A stretch of DNA of 55,639 nucleotides from Methylobacterium sp. J-048 (GCF_022829515.1 NZ_JAKSYL010000050.1:1-55639), one strand, 5' to 3'; counted from the first letter of the stretch, positions 44,555 through 54,017 are shown. Notes: a model not told the origin generated them from the letters alone. Numbers and translations are program-made.

Positions 44555-45743
44555 GTGTCATTGCCTGCGCGCGCGGACGGCGGCGCGCCAGCACCAGAAG
44601 CGCGACCGTGGCCGCCGCCATGCATCCGGCTGAGAGCACGAGCACCGCATCGCCGCCGAACCGGGTCAGCACCGCCGCGAGGGCCGGCGGCGACACGGCC
44701 GAGGCCAGGTTGAGCGGTAGCGCGATCCGGGATGCCGCCCGGGCGTAGGTCGCCCGGTCGAAGAAGACGAGCGGGATCGTCGCCCGCGCCACCGCCAAGG
44801 CGCCGCTGCCGAGGCCGTAGAGCAGGATGAACGCCCCCGCCGCGACGGGGCCGCCGTCGCCCGCGGCGAGCAGCAGCAGCGCCGTGAGCACGGCGAACGC
44901 CGCAATCAGGCCGGTCGTCAATCCGTCCAGCCGCCCACCGCCGAAAAAATTGATCGCTCGGGCGCTGATCTGGATCACTCCGAGGGCGGAGCCGTAGCCG
45001 ATCGCCTCCGCCCGGCTCAAGCCCTCGACGATCAGCAGTTCGACCATGATGGCGCTGAGGCCGAAGGCGACGAAGGCGCTGAACGCGCTGCCAACGACGA
45101 TCAGCGCGAAGGTGCCGGTTTCCGGGGGCGGCTCGGCCGGGACCGCGTCTTTCGCGGGTTGGGCGGCGGGCTCCGTCGCCCAAAGCGGCACGCCGTAGAG
45201 GTAGAGCGGTACGCAGACGATCCACATCGCCCCGGCATAGACGCCGCATGTGCCCCGCCATCCAAAGACATCGCTCAGGAACGCCGTCGTCGGCCAGAAC
45301 AGGCTGCTGGACAGGCCGGTCATGAGCATCATCGCTCCGATTGCCCGGCCGGCTGCCCGTCCGACCATCTCGGTCAGCAGGATGTTGGCAGCCGTCGTCA
45401 GCGTTGCGCTCCCGGCCGCGCCGAGGATCACCCAGCCGGCGAGATAAGTGCCGTAGCCCTGCGCGACCGCCAGGACGGCGAAGCCCGGACCCGCCACGAG
45501 GCTTCCGGCGACCATCACCCGCCGGGCGCCGTATCGATCGAACGCCCGGGCCAGGAACGGAGCGCACAGGCCCATCACGCCGTAATGAACCGAATTGCCG
45601 GCAAACACCGCAGCGATGTCCACCCCGAGGTCGGCCGCGATCCGCGTGCCGACGATGGAGGTCAGGCTGACGCTGCCCCAGCCGACGATCTGGGCGAGGG
45701 CGACGACGATCAGGACGCGGATGGGCACGCGATCCGGGCGCAT
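44544..45743 (-). CDS. MFS transporter
   Basis: A 399-residue inner-membrane protein with about 12 hydrophobic segments. It starts VPIRVLIVVALAQIVGWGSV, and loop 2-3 is FLARAFDRYGARRVMVAGSL, a variant of the MFS signature. WPTTAFLSDVFGWRGTCGVYAG resembles monocarboxylate and CynX-like transporters. No substrate can be assigned. Start ATG 45743. Its last 11 bases overlap the 3' end of lptB on the other strand. Confidence 0.82.
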   Translation of the reverse strand: MRPDRVPIRVLIVVALAQIVGWGSVSLTSIVGTRIAADLGVDIAAVFAGNSVHYGVMGLCAPFLARAFDRYGARRVMVAGSLVAGPGFAVLAVAQGYGTYLAGWVILGAAGSATLTTAANILLTEMVGRAAGRAIGAMMLMTGLSSSLFWPTTAFLSDVFGWRGTCGVYAGAMWIVCVPLYLYGVPLWATEPAAQPAKDAVPAEPPPETGTFALIVVGSAFSAFVAFGLSAIMVELLIVEGLSRAEAIGYGSALGVIQISARAINFFGGGRLDGLTTGLIAAFAVLTALLLLAAGDGGPVAAGAFILLYGLGSGALAVARATIPLVFFDRATYARAASRIALPLNLASAVSPPALAAVLTRFGGDAVLVLSAGCMAAATVALLVLARRRPRAQAMTLRA

Positions 45744-45804
45744 GGGTGTCGAATTGTCTCCCGCGGCCGGGTGGGGCCAAGCCTGAAAGAGGACACTGGA
45801 CTCG

Positions 45805-45822
45805 GCGACAAGGGAATGTCGC
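45805..45822. promoter_or_regulatory. First CGACA/TGTCG inverted repeat upstream of the DUF4258 gene
   Basis: GCGACA (45805-45810), spacer AGGGAA, TGTCGC (45817-45822). The same half-site recurs at 45885-45897 with a shorter spacer. Confidence 0.4.
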
Positions 45823-45884
45823 TCGTTTGGGCAATGGTGGCCCGGCGGCTGCGGTAAGGATCACCTTGCGATGCCGTACCGACG

Positions 45885-45897
45885 CGACAAAATGTCG
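45885..45897. promoter_or_regulatory. Second CGACA/TGTCG inverted repeat, at the DUF4258 start
   Basis: CGACAAAATGTCG ends three bases before the GTG start at 45900, so a bound repressor would block initiation. It shares its half-site with the repeat at 45805-45822. Confidence 0.5.
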
Positions 45898-45899
45898 AT

Positions 45900-46175
45900 G
45901 TGAGCACTGTCCGAATCAGGTGGAGCGATCATGTTCTTGGGCGCATGCGGCTGCGCGAGATCGAACCGGCTTGGGTCGAGCGGACGATTCGGAAGCCTGA
46001 GGCAATGGAGACCGATCCTCTTCGACCCGGCCGCGTTCGGGTCTTCGCTGCCGTACCGGAGCGCGACGACCGGGTGATGCGCGTGGTATATGAGCCATTG
46101 GAGGGCGACGAGATCGTTGTCGTTACGGCTCTCCTTGATCGGGGCCATACCCGCAAGAGGAGACAGACCCGATGA
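45900..46175 (+). CDS. DUF4258 domain protein (possible toxin)
   Basis: A 91-residue small basic protein of the DUF4258 type: SDHVLGRMRLREIEPAWVER near the N-terminus (helix, then His/Arg), and MRVVYEPLEGDEIVVVTALL at the C-terminal strand pair. The fold is thought to be RelE/BrnT-like, so an RNase toxin is possible but not shown. It starts with GTG at 45900; no ATG is nearby. The stop overlaps the DUF2283 start (ATGA). Two inverted repeats precede it. Confidence 0.78.
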   Translation: MSTVRIRWSDHVLGRMRLREIEPAWVERTIRKPEAMETDPLRPGRVRVFAAVPERDDRVMRVVYEPLEGDEIVVVTALLDRGHTRKRRQTR

Positions 46176-46369
46176 AATCCGAATACGATCCGACCGTCGA
46201 TGCCCTCTACATCCGTCTCGCCGATGCGCGGGTCATCGAGAGCGAGGAGCTTCGCCCGGGCTTCATCGTCGACCTGGACGCCGAAGGGCGCATTGTTGGC
46301 GTCGAGATCCTGGACGCCAGCAAGCATGTCGCTCCCGGCGGCGAACTGGATCGCCTCCGGGCGGCATGA
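46172..46369 (+). CDS. DUF2283 domain protein (possible antitoxin)
   Basis: A 65-residue acidic protein matching DUF2283: YDPTVDALYIRLADARVIES, then PGFIVDLDAEGRIVGVEILD. It overlaps the DUF4258 gene by four bases, the usual arrangement of a toxin-antitoxin operon with the second gene as antidote. DUF4258/DUF2283 pairs are common in alphaproteobacteria and cyanobacteria. It lacks a DNA-binding motif I can see. Confidence 0.82.
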   Translation: MKSEYDPTVDALYIRLADARVIESEELRPGFIVDLDAEGRIVGVEILDASKHVAPGGELDRLRAA

Positions 46370-46414
46370 TTCAGAGACGTTCCGACCGCGCTCCCAGCAG
46401 CCGTTGAGGGCGCC

Positions 46415-47566
46415 TCACCCCTTCCAGTTCTTCAGCGCCGCGAACGGGCTGTCCGCCTCCGGGGGCTTGTCCGGGTTCAGCACCGGCTCGACCTGAGCGA
46501 TCGCGTCCGCCATCGAGAAGGCCGAGCCGTTCTGGAGCCGGCCGCCGGCGGCGTCCCTGTGGCCGCCGCCGCGGAACAGGCGGGCGCCGTCGAGCGCCGT
46601 GCCGTCGTTGGAGCGGAACGACAGCGTGCCCATCCGCTGCACGTTGACGACCCGCTTGGCCCGGCCCGCATCCATGATCAGGTCGGAGACCCGCTGGAAC
46701 GTGCCCGAATCGAGGGCGAAGGACAGGAGCGTGCCGTCCTTGAGCGGGCGGAACAGGGCGTCGGAGCGGGCGAGCGCCCGGGCGAGCCGCATGCGCGTGG
46801 TCAGCGCCCGGTCGTCGTCGGGCGCGTCGCGCAACAGGGTCTCGGTCACTTCGGAGCGGAACGCCAGGGCGCGCCGCTCGAGATCGGCCGGGCTCGCACC
46901 CTCCCGCAGGGCCGCGGCGGCAGCCAGCAGCAGGCCGGCCATGAAGGTCTCGTGCCAGGGATGGCCGACCGGCACGAAGCTCGACACGCTCTCCCAGAAC
47001 AGCTCGTCCAGCGCCAGGCCGCCCGGGAAGGCCGGGCTGTCCTTGCGCCAGAGGTCCACGGCGTCGATCGCCGCCAGCAGGGCGGTCAGGTCGGTCGCGG
47101 GCTCGTGCGTGGCGAACAGCGCCCGGTGATCGAAGGTCATCCGGGTGGCGCAGACGTTTTCGTCGATCAGCAATGTGCAGTCCGGATCGCCGAGGTCGAT
47201 CCGGCTCAGGCCGGGCCGCTCCGCGTCGGCCACCGGCTCCAGCCCCTGGCGGCGCAGCTGGTCCAGCGAGGAGGCGTGGTGGTCGAGGACCACGAGGCGG
47301 TGCTTCCGGCCGTCCTCGCGGCGGCGGTTCATGGCCGCGAACTTCTTCAGGCCCGCGATGGTCTGCTCCTCAAGGCCGAGATCGGTCATGAGCAGGATCT
47401 CGCTCTCGCCCGCCCGGGCCAGGCGTTTGGTCTCGTCCTCGAAGACCGGACCGACATCGCTGTAGCGCGGCACATGGACGACGCGCTCGACCGCCGCGCA
47501 GGCGGCGGCGACCGTGGCGGCGCCGTAGCCGTCGAGGTCGTGGTGGGTGATCTGGGTCAGGCGCAC
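46415..47566 (-). CDS. DHH/DHHA1 family phosphoesterase
   Basis: A 383-residue phosphoesterase. DHH motifs are ITHHDLDGYGAATVAAAC at the N-terminus, LLMTDLGLEE and LVVLDHHASSLDQL (the DHH itself near 96-98); the C-terminal DHHA1 motif is RGGGHRDAAGGRL. Related proteins such as NrnA and NrnB degrade short RNA oligonucleotides or cyclic-dinucleotide products in the cytoplasm. The GGGH loop suggests nanoRNase-type substrate binding. A link to the c-di-GMP system (16178-18208) through pGpG turnover is conceivable but not shown. It stands alone. Confidence 0.88.
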   Translation of the reverse strand: MRLTQITHHDLDGYGAATVAAACAAVERVVHVPRYSDVGPVFEDETKRLARAGESEILLMTDLGLEEQTIAGLKKFAAMNRRREDGRKHRLVVLDHHASSLDQLRRQGLEPVADAERPGLSRIDLGDPDCTLLIDENVCATRMTFDHRALFATHEPATDLTALLAAIDAVDLWRKDSPAFPGGLALDELFWESVSSFVPVGHPWHETFMAGLLLAAAAALREGASPADLERRALAFRSEVTETLLRDAPDDDRALTTRMRLARALARSDALFRPLKDGTLLSFALDSGTFQRVSDLIMDAGRAKRVVNVQRMGTLSFRSNDGTALDGARLFRGGGHRDAAGGRLQNGSAFSMADAIAQVEPVLNPDKPPEADSPFAALKNWKG

Positions 47567-47768
47567 GCGGGGCGGTCTCGGTCGGTGGCGGGTCCGGCTG
47601 GTCTACGACGCCCGGACCCGCGACGCGAGGGGGCGATCTGTTAGCCGGCAGCTTCCCCTCGGGGGCATTCGGTGCAGAATACCGGTGGGATACCGTGAGT
47701 CGCAGACGAACGGTCGGACCCGGACGCACCGTGAAGAGTGCGCGTCAGTCCAAGTACGGGGGGATTCC

Positions 47769-49082
47769 ATGGCTCCGGCCGTAACGCCGCGCGTGAAGCG
47801 CATCCAGACGATCTCGCTCGTCCTCCTGGTGACGGCCGGGGTGGTGAATTACGTCGACCGCGCCACCCTGGCGGTGGCCAACCCGCTGATCCGGCAGGAT
47901 CTCGGCCTGTCGATCCCCGATATGGGCCTGCTGCTCTCCGCGTTCCTGTGGGCCTACGCCTTCGCGCAGCTGCCGGCCGGGGCGCTGGCCGACCGGCTCG
48001 GCCCGCGCCTGACGCTGACCATCGGGCTGAGCTGCTGGTCGCTCGGCCAGATGCTCGGCGGCGCCGTGACCTCGTTCTGGCAGTTCGTGGGCGCGCGCAT
48101 CGTGCTCGGCCTCGGCGAGGCGCCGCATTTTCCGACCTGCGCCCGGGTCTCGCGCGACTGGTTCAACATCCGCGAGCGCGGCACCGCCACCGGGATCTGG
48201 AACTGCGCCTCCTCGCTCGGCACCTTCCTGGCCCTGCCGCTGCTCACCTTCCTGATGGTGAGCTTCGGCTGGCGGGCGATGTTCATCATCATGGGCGGGG
48301 TCGGGCTGGTGCTCGCCGGGATCGTCTACCTGGTGTTCCGCAACCCGCCCGAGGTGAATCTCACCCCCGGCGAACGCGCCTTCCTGGAGGAGGGCGATGC
48401 GCCCAATGCCGACCGGCGCGTCACCTGGAACTCGTGGAAGCGGCTGTTCCGCTACCGGACCAGCTGGGGCATGATCATGGGGTATTTCGGCTGCATCTAC
48501 ATGACCTGGCTCTACACCGCCTGGCTGCCGAGCTACCTCGAGATCGAGCGCCACTTCACCCTGCAGAAGACCGGGATCATCGGGGCGATCCCCTTCGCAT
48601 TCGGGGTGCTGGGCGGGGTGCTGGGCGGCCGGATCGTCGACATCCTGGTCCGACGCGGGGTCGACCCGATCCGCAGCCGCAAGATCCCGATGGTGCTGGG
48701 CCTGCTCGCCACCGCGGCCTGCACGGTGGTCGCCGCGCTGACGCCGAGCGATACGCTCGCCATGGCGTGCATCTCGGCGTCGCTGTTCCTGGTCTATGTC
48801 AGCTCGTCGGCCGCCTGGGCGATGGCCTCCGTGGCCGCGCCGGCCAACGCCACCGCCTCGCTCGGCGCGATGCAGAATTTCGGCGGCTATATCGGCGGCG
48901 CCCTGGCCCCGACGGTCACCGGCTTCATCGTCGGCGGGACCGGCCATTTCTCCATGGCGTTCATCACCGGTGCTGTGATCGCCGTGGTGGCGGCACTCGG
49001 ATACTGGGTGCTGATCCAGGACCCGATCGCCGCGGAGGCGCCCGCGGAGCCCTTTGCCGCCGGCCTGACCCCCGCCGAGTAG
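47769..49082 (+). CDS. MFS transporter, anion:cation symporter family
   Basis: A 437-residue inner-membrane transporter. NYVDRATLAVANPLIRQDLG near the N-terminus and GALADRLGPR in loop 2-3 are typical of the ACS family (glucarate, galactonate and phthalate permeases). ARIVLGLGEAPHFPTCARV and WFNIRERGTATGIWNC are further family landmarks. It probably imports a sugar acid or aromatic acid with protons. The ATG at 47769 is preceded by GGGGGG. It is next to the polysaccharide cluster but faces it, so it is not clearly part of it. Confidence 0.9.
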   Translation: MAPAVTPRVKRIQTISLVLLVTAGVVNYVDRATLAVANPLIRQDLGLSIPDMGLLLSAFLWAYAFAQLPAGALADRLGPRLTLTIGLSCWSLGQMLGGAVTSFWQFVGARIVLGLGEAPHFPTCARVSRDWFNIRERGTATGIWNCASSLGTFLALPLLTFLMVSFGWRAMFIIMGGVGLVLAGIVYLVFRNPPEVNLTPGERAFLEEGDAPNADRRVTWNSWKRLFRYRTSWGMIMGYFGCIYMTWLYTAWLPSYLEIERHFTLQKTGIIGAIPFAFGVLGGVLGGRIVDILVRRGVDPIRSRKIPMVLGLLATAACTVVAALTPSDTLAMACISASLFLVYVSSSAAWAMASVAAPANATASLGAMQNFGGYIGGALAPTVTGFIVGGTGHFSMAFITGAVIAVVAALGYWVLIQDPIAAEAPAEPFAAGLTPAE

Positions 49083-49089
49083 GCGCAGC

Positions 49090-50217
49090 TCAGCCCCGCA
49101 AGTGCGGGACCGGCGCATGGAGATCGCGCGCCGGAATCCGGGCCGGGAAATTCCGGCGCATCAGGTCGACGAAGGTGGCGGCCGGGCCGTCCCAGTCGTG
49201 CCGGGCGGCGTGCGCCCGGGCCGCGCCCGCGTCGAAGGGCAGGCGGCCGTCGATCGCCGCCCGCATCAGCTCCGCCAGTCGCTCGACCCGGTCGGGGGCG
49301 TCGGGGTCGAAGTAGCTCGCCGCGCTGCCCCCGGCCTCGGGAATCGCCGTGAGGCTCGAAGCGATCACCGGCGTGCCGCGCGCGAGACTGTCGAGCACCG
49401 GGATGCCCCAGCCCTCGCCGCGGCTCGGGAAGACCAGGGCGGCGGCGCGTCCGTAAAGGTCGGACAGGCCGTTGTCGTCGATGCCGGCGATGTGCACCGC
49501 GTCCGGGGTCCGGGTCAGGCGATCGAGGGTCTCGGGCCGCTCGCCGTCGCCCTTGCCGACCACGATCAGCCGGGCCGCGCCCGCGGGCAGGCGCGCGAAG
49601 GCGTCGAGCACCAGGCCGAGATTCTTGCGCGGCTCCAGGCGGCCGACCATCAGCAGGTAGGGGCGGCCGTCCGCCAGCGGGCTGCGCTCCGCGGAGGCCC
49701 GGGGCGGGGTCGAGCCGCAGCGCACCTCGGCGATCCGGTCGCGGTCGATGCCGTAGACCTTGGCGATGGAGTCGCGGCTGTAGTCGGAGATGGTCAGGAC
49801 CAGCTTGGCGCGCCGGGCCGAGAGCCGGGTGAGCAGGCGGTTCCGCCAGCGCATCCGCCACGAGAAGAATTCCGGGTGGGTCTCGAACAGGATGTCGTGG
49901 ACCACCACCACCTGCCGGTCGCCCGGCACCAGCGGCGGGGCGATGTAGGTGGTGAGCAGGGTATCGAGCCGGTCGCGGAACACCAGCCAGGGCCAGATCG
50001 CCAGCAGGCGCACGCTCGCCGGCACCCGCGGTAGCCGTTGGTGCTCGATATTGGGGCCCGAGACGAGCCGGGCACAGGCCTCCGGGTCGCCGGAATAGAC
50101 CACGTACGTCGCGTCCGGATGGCGGGCGGCGGCCCGCCCGATGATGTTCACGAGCCAGGTCCGGCTGCCCTGGGGCTTGCCGGTGAGCACGTGCGCGTCG
50201 ATGCCGATGCGAAGCAT
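49090..50217 (-). CDS. Glycosyltransferase family 4 protein
   Basis: A 375-residue GT-B glycosyltransferase. It begins LRIGIDAHVLTGKPQGSRTW; the C-terminal donor site has MVGRLEPRKNLGLVLDAFARL and the E-x7-E region FPSRGEGWGIPVLDSLARGTPVIAS. It would transfer a sugar from a nucleotide donor to a lipid-linked glycan at the inner face of the membrane. It is the last gene of a minus-strand polysaccharide block: flippase, GT2, beta-helix lipoprotein, GT4. The start at 50217 lies one base from the stop of the beta-helix gene. Confidence 0.92.
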   Translation of the reverse strand: MLRIGIDAHVLTGKPQGSRTWLVNIIGRAAARHPDATYVVYSGDPEACARLVSGPNIEHQRLPRVPASVRLLAIWPWLVFRDRLDTLLTTYIAPPLVPGDRQVVVVHDILFETHPEFFSWRMRWRNRLLTRLSARRAKLVLTISDYSRDSIAKVYGIDRDRIAEVRCGSTPPRASAERSPLADGRPYLLMVGRLEPRKNLGLVLDAFARLPAGAARLIVVGKGDGERPETLDRLTRTPDAVHIAGIDDNGLSDLYGRAAALVFPSRGEGWGIPVLDSLARGTPVIASSLTAIPEAGGSAASYFDPDAPDRVERLAELMRAAIDGRLPFDAGAARAHAARHDWDGPAATFVDLMRRNFPARIPARDLHAPVPHLRG

Positions 50218-50218
50218 A

Positions 50219-51589
50219 TTACGGGCTCCTGTACGCGCCGAAGGTCGGGGCCTCGCCGGGCGCGTAGGCGCGGCCGGCGAGGTCGCGGGTCGCGCCGAGC
50301 GGGATGCCGGCGCGGGCGGGGGGCTTGGTCAGCGCGAGGCCGTCCGCGAACGGGGCCGCGCGGTCGCGGAAGGCGGGTGTGCCGGCGAGGTCGGGGCCCT
50401 GGCCGTGCAGCGGCAGGCTCGCCCCGTCGCTGGTGGCCGTGGCGGCCCAGCGATAGAGCGGGGCGCCGACGCTGCTGCCGATGACGTTCGGCCCGATCGC
50501 GTTGCCGTTGTCGGCGGTGGTCGCCTCGACCGCGATGGCGGCGATGCCGGGCCTTGTGGCGAAGGCGATGTTGTTGAGCACCCGGTTGCCCGCGGTGCGG
50601 TCGACGCTCTTGGTGTAGTCGGAGGCCAGCACGATCTCGCCGCGGTAGACGTGGCGACCACCCGAATCGCGCATGTTGCCGGTGACGGTGTTGTTCACCA
50701 CCGTATTGGAGCCGGCGTCGAACAGGTTGATGCCGGCGCCGTCGTTGTCGGTGGCGACGTTGAACGCGACGGTGTTGCCGTCGCACCATTGGTCGATCTG
50801 GATGCCGTTGCCGTCCTGGCCGGTGGTTTCCTTCTGGCCGGTGACGATGTTGTACCGGATCGTGTTGCGGTCGCCGGCGTCCTGGGCGGCGTCCTTGGCG
50901 TAGACGTGGATGCCGGAGGTGCCCGACATCCCGACGCCGTTGCCCGAGACCCGATTGCCCTCGACCACGTAGCCGGAGCCGTTGATCTCCATCCCGTGGA
51001 TGCCGTTGCCAGTCACGGTGTTGGACAGGATGTAGCTCGGGTCCTCCGGCGGCACGTTGATCACGTCGACGGCGACGCCGTGGGTCTTGTTGTCGGCGAG
51101 CATGTTGCCGGTGATGCGGTGGCCGGCCCCGGCGCCGTCCCCGATCCAGATGCCGAGGCCGGACTTCGACACCGTCGAGCCCGAGACCGTGACGTGGTGC
51201 GAGCCCCGGCGGATGATGAAGCCGGAATTGACCGCGCCCTGCACGGTCAGGCCGGTGACGGTCACGTAGGCGGCGTTCTCGAACACCACCGAGTTCGACA
51301 GGACGGGCTTGGTCCCGGCCACCGCGGCCACCGTGACCGGTGCCTCGGCGCTGCCGCGGGACCCGATCAGGGCGACGCTGTCGTAGCTGCCGCCGCGGAC
51401 CAGCACGCTGGAGCCGGGGCCGAGGCTCGCGAACGGGACGTCGGCGAGCCGCGCCACCGTGCGGTAGTTTTCCATCGCGCCGCCGGCGGGATCGACCAGG
51501 ATGTTCTGCTGCGATTGCGCATCGGCCGCGCCGCAGGCGGCGAGCGCCGGCAGGAGCAGGGCTACAAGGATGTGCCGAGCGAACCGCAT
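50219..51589 (-). CDS. Right-handed parallel beta-helix lipoprotein
   Basis: A 456-residue exported protein. Residues 1-19 form a lipoprotein signal ending LAAC, so it is lipid-anchored. Residues about 90-370 consist of repeated N-rich turns typical of NosD/pectate-lyase-type helices, e.g. GYVVEGNRVSGNGVG and GSNTVVNNTVTGN. Such proteins in polysaccharide clusters are often lyases or epimerases of the product, or structural helpers. No catalytic residues could be assigned. It overlaps the GT2 gene by one base (TGATG), so the block is coupled. An open reading to 52465 is out of frame with GT2 and is not real. Confidence 0.85.
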   Translation of the reverse strand: MRFARHILVALLLPALAACGAADAQSQQNILVDPAGGAMENYRTVARLADVPFASLGPGSSVLVRGGSYDSVALIGSRGSAEAPVTVAAVAGTKPVLSNSVVFENAAYVTVTGLTVQGAVNSGFIIRRGSHHVTVSGSTVSKSGLGIWIGDGAGAGHRITGNMLADNKTHGVAVDVINVPPEDPSYILSNTVTGNGIHGMEINGSGYVVEGNRVSGNGVGMSGTSGIHVYAKDAAQDAGDRNTIRYNIVTGQKETTGQDGNGIQIDQWCDGNTVAFNVATDNDGAGINLFDAGSNTVVNNTVTGNMRDSGGRHVYRGEIVLASDYTKSVDRTAGNRVLNNIAFATRPGIAAIAVEATTADNGNAIGPNVIGSSVGAPLYRWAATATSDGASLPLHGQGPDLAGTPAFRDRAAPFADGLALTKPPARAGIPLGATRDLAGRAYAPGEAPTFGAYRSP

Positions 51590-52530
51590 CACGCCGCCAG
51601 CGCCCGGGCGATGGCGAGACGCTTCTGGCGCTGGAACAGCCGCCGCCAGATCGTGCGGCCGGCTTCCGGGCTGATCCGGGTCAGGGCCCGCGCCGCCATC
51701 TGCCAGCCGGGCAGCAGGGCTTTCGGCATCGCCAGGTCGGCGACGCGGTGGCGCGGGGAGGCGGCGAGCGGCGGCGGGCCGACGAGCCCGAGCCGGGTGA
51801 GGTCGGGCGCGAGATCCGGGCGCTTGCGGTACCACAGCACCAGGGCCGCGCCCTCGCGCTCGGCGATGCGCAGATAGGCTGCCTCGTCGAGCAGGTGGTG
51901 GTGATAGGCCAAAGCCTCCGGGGCGTAGAACAGGTGCATGCCGCGGCGGGCCAGCCGCTCGCCGAGCTCGATATCCTCGTGCCAGGTCAGCCGCGGGTCG
52001 AAGCCGCCGGCCTCCTCCAGCAGGCGCCGGTCGACGCTGACGTTGCAGGTCAGGAAGGCGTCCCAGCCGACCTCCACGCGGCCTTCGAGCGCGTCGTAGG
52101 AGGCGTCGTGGTGCAGGGCCGAGAACGGCGAGAACGGCAGCGCCGGATCGATGGTCATGCGCCCGAGGATCGCGGTCTCGCGTCCGCCCCGCATCGCATG
52201 GGCGGCGAGATGCGCCGCGACGAGGCCGGGGGCCGGGATGGTGTCGTCGTTGACGATCAGTAGCCGCTCGCCCCTTGCCGCCCCGATGGCGTGGTTGCGG
52301 GCGGCGTTGGCCCCGGAATTTTCCTGGCGCAGATGCACCACCGGGACGCGACCCGTGGTGACCGCGCGGCTGATCACCGTCCCGGTGGAATCGGAGGAGC
52401 CGTCGTCGCAGACGACGATCTCGAACGGTACGTCGGTCGCCTGCCGCTCGAAGGCCCGCAAGCACAGGCGCAGCGTGTCGGCGCGATTGTAGGTCGGGAT
52501 GATGACCGAGAGCACGGGGACGTCGCTCAT
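51589..52530 (-). CDS. Glycosyltransferase family 2 protein
   Basis: A 313-residue GT-A glycosyltransferase. N-terminal nucleotide site SVIIPTYNRADTLRLCLRAF, the acidic pair in VVCDDGSSDSTGTV, the NSGANAARNHAI segment and the metal-binding DxD equivalent VNDDTIPAPG. WHEDIELGERLARRGM supplies the ED acceptor motif. It would extend the repeat unit of the exported polysaccharide. The ATG at 52530 overlaps the flippase stop by four bases. Confidence 0.92.
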   Translation of the reverse strand: MSDVPVLSVIIPTYNRADTLRLCLRAFERQATDVPFEIVVCDDGSSDSTGTVISRAVTTGRVPVVHLRQENSGANAARNHAIGAARGERLLIVNDDTIPAPGLVAAHLAAHAMRGGRETAILGRMTIDPALPFSPFSALHHDASYDALEGRVEVGWDAFLTCNVSVDRRLLEEAGGFDPRLTWHEDIELGERLARRGMHLFYAPEALAYHHHLLDEAAYLRIAEREGAALVLWYRKRPDLAPDLTRLGLVGPPPLAASPRHRVADLAMPKALLPGWQMAARALTRISPEAGRTIWRRLFQRQKRLAIARALAA

Positions 52531-54017
52531 GACGAAGCTTCCGGGAGCGAGAGGGGCAGGGGATCGGCTGGATCGGCGGGGGTGCGGCGGCGCAGGCACA
52601 GCCACGCCGCCGCCGCGGCGGCGAGGCCGGCGGCGGCGGGCACCGCGACCGGCGCGAGCGCCGCCGGGCCGGCAGCCCAGACGAGGGCGGTGACGAGGCC
52701 GGGGCCGAGCATCGTCGGCAGGTCCGCGAGCGCCAGGGGAGACCCCGCCTCCCGCCAGAAGGCGTGGGCGACCACCGCGAGCATCGCCACCTCGGCCAGG
52801 AGGGCGGCCCAGGCGGCGCCGAGCAGTGGATTCCACGGGATCAGCACGGCGCAGGCTGCCAGGTTCACGGCGCAGGCGGCGGCGCTGCCGCGCACCGCGA
52901 AGCCGGTCCGGCCGAGCGGCACGAGGCCGGCGAACAGCACCGTGGCGGCGATCAGCAGGGCGCTCATCGCGGCGGCGATGCGCAGCACCGGTGCGGCGGC
53001 GGAAAAGTCCGGGCCGAAGACCAGCCGCACCAGGGGCTCGGCGACCGCGCAGGCCGCCACCGTCCCGGCCCCCGACGCCGCCAGGATCAGGGTCAGCGCC
53101 GGGCGCACGCTCGCGCGGAGGCGATCGGTGCCGGCGCGCGGGCGGGCAGGATCGAGGGGCCCGATCGCTCGGCCGAACACCGGCACCAGCGGCGCGCACA
53201 GGGTGATCGCCACCGCGGCGCCGAGCTCGAAGAACCGGAAGCCGGCGGTGAACTGGCCGAGCTCGGCCGCCCCGGCCAGGGCCGCCAGCATGATCAGGCT
53301 GATGCGGCCGTTGAGTGAGCCCAGCGCGTTCGAGATCCCGACCCCGGCGGCGGCCCGCACGGTCGCCCAACCGTGCGACAGGGAGGCCGGGCGCAGCGGC
53401 ACGAGCCGGGCGGCCAGGACCAAGCCGACCGCGCCGTAGACGATGCCGGATGCAACCGCGATCAGGCTGAGGGACGCCTCGGGCAACTGCAACCAGAGCG
53501 CGAGCGCGGTGCCGCCGACCAGGGTCGCGGCATTGGACAGGGACGGCCAGACCGACCAGCCGGGCCGGCCGCAGACCTGGAACAGGGAATCGAGGAAGCG
53601 CGCGGCGGCGAGCGGCATCAGCACAGCCGCCAGCGCCAGCGCGGGCCGGATCTCGCCGGGCAGCAGCGGCAGGGCGCAGAGCAGGGCCGCTCCGGTGACA
53701 AGGCCCAGCAGCAGCCGGGCCGAGACCATCCGGCCGAACTCGACGGCGCGCATCTCCGGCGCACCGGCGCCGAGGCGCGCCCCGAAGGTCAGGGTCGTGC
53801 CGAAATCGGCGGCGATGAGCGCCACCGCCAGCACCGCCAGGGCGAGCCCGTAGTGGCCGAGCGCCGCCGGGCCGGCGTAATGACCGACCATCACGAAGGC
53901 GGCGAAGCCCGCGGCCAAGTAGACGCCGCGCCCGGCCGCCTGCCCGAGCAGGTTGGCGCCGTATCGCAGGCCGCCGGGGCGGCCGCGTCCACGCAATCGG
54001 TTTACCAAGCGAACCAT
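52527..54017 (-). CDS. Polysaccharide flippase (oligosaccharide repeat-unit exporter)
   Basis: A 496-residue protein with about 12-14 hydrophobic segments, of the Wzx/MATE-like MOP superfamily. The N-terminal part GLRYGANLLGQAAGRGVYL and ADFGTTLTFGARLG are typical. It would flip lipid-linked repeat units to the periplasm. The start at 54017 (MVRLVNRLRGRGRPGG) is chosen because it has GAGAG just upstream; an in-frame ATG at 54098 adds 27 basic residues. It is the first gene of the four-gene polysaccharide block and is divergent from two acetyltransferase genes. Confidence 0.85.
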   Translation of the reverse strand: MVRLVNRLRGRGRPGGLRYGANLLGQAAGRGVYLAAGFAAFVMVGHYAGPAALGHYGLALAVLAVALIAADFGTTLTFGARLGAGAPEMRAVEFGRMVSARLLLGLVTGAALLCALPLLPGEIRPALALAAVLMPLAAARFLDSLFQVCGRPGWSVWPSLSNAATLVGGTALALWLQLPEASLSLIAVASGIVYGAVGLVLAARLVPLRPASLSHGWATVRAAAGVGISNALGSLNGRISLIMLAALAGAAELGQFTAGFRFFELGAAVAITLCAPLVPVFGRAIGPLDPARPRAGTDRLRASVRPALTLILAASGAGTVAACAVAEPLVRLVFGPDFSAAAPVLRIAAAMSALLIAATVLFAGLVPLGRTGFAVRGSAAACAVNLAACAVLIPWNPLLGAAWAALLAEVAMLAVVAHAFWREAGSPLALADLPTMLGPGLVTALVWAAGPAALAPVAVPAAAGLAAAAAAWLCLRRRTPADPADPLPLSLPEASS

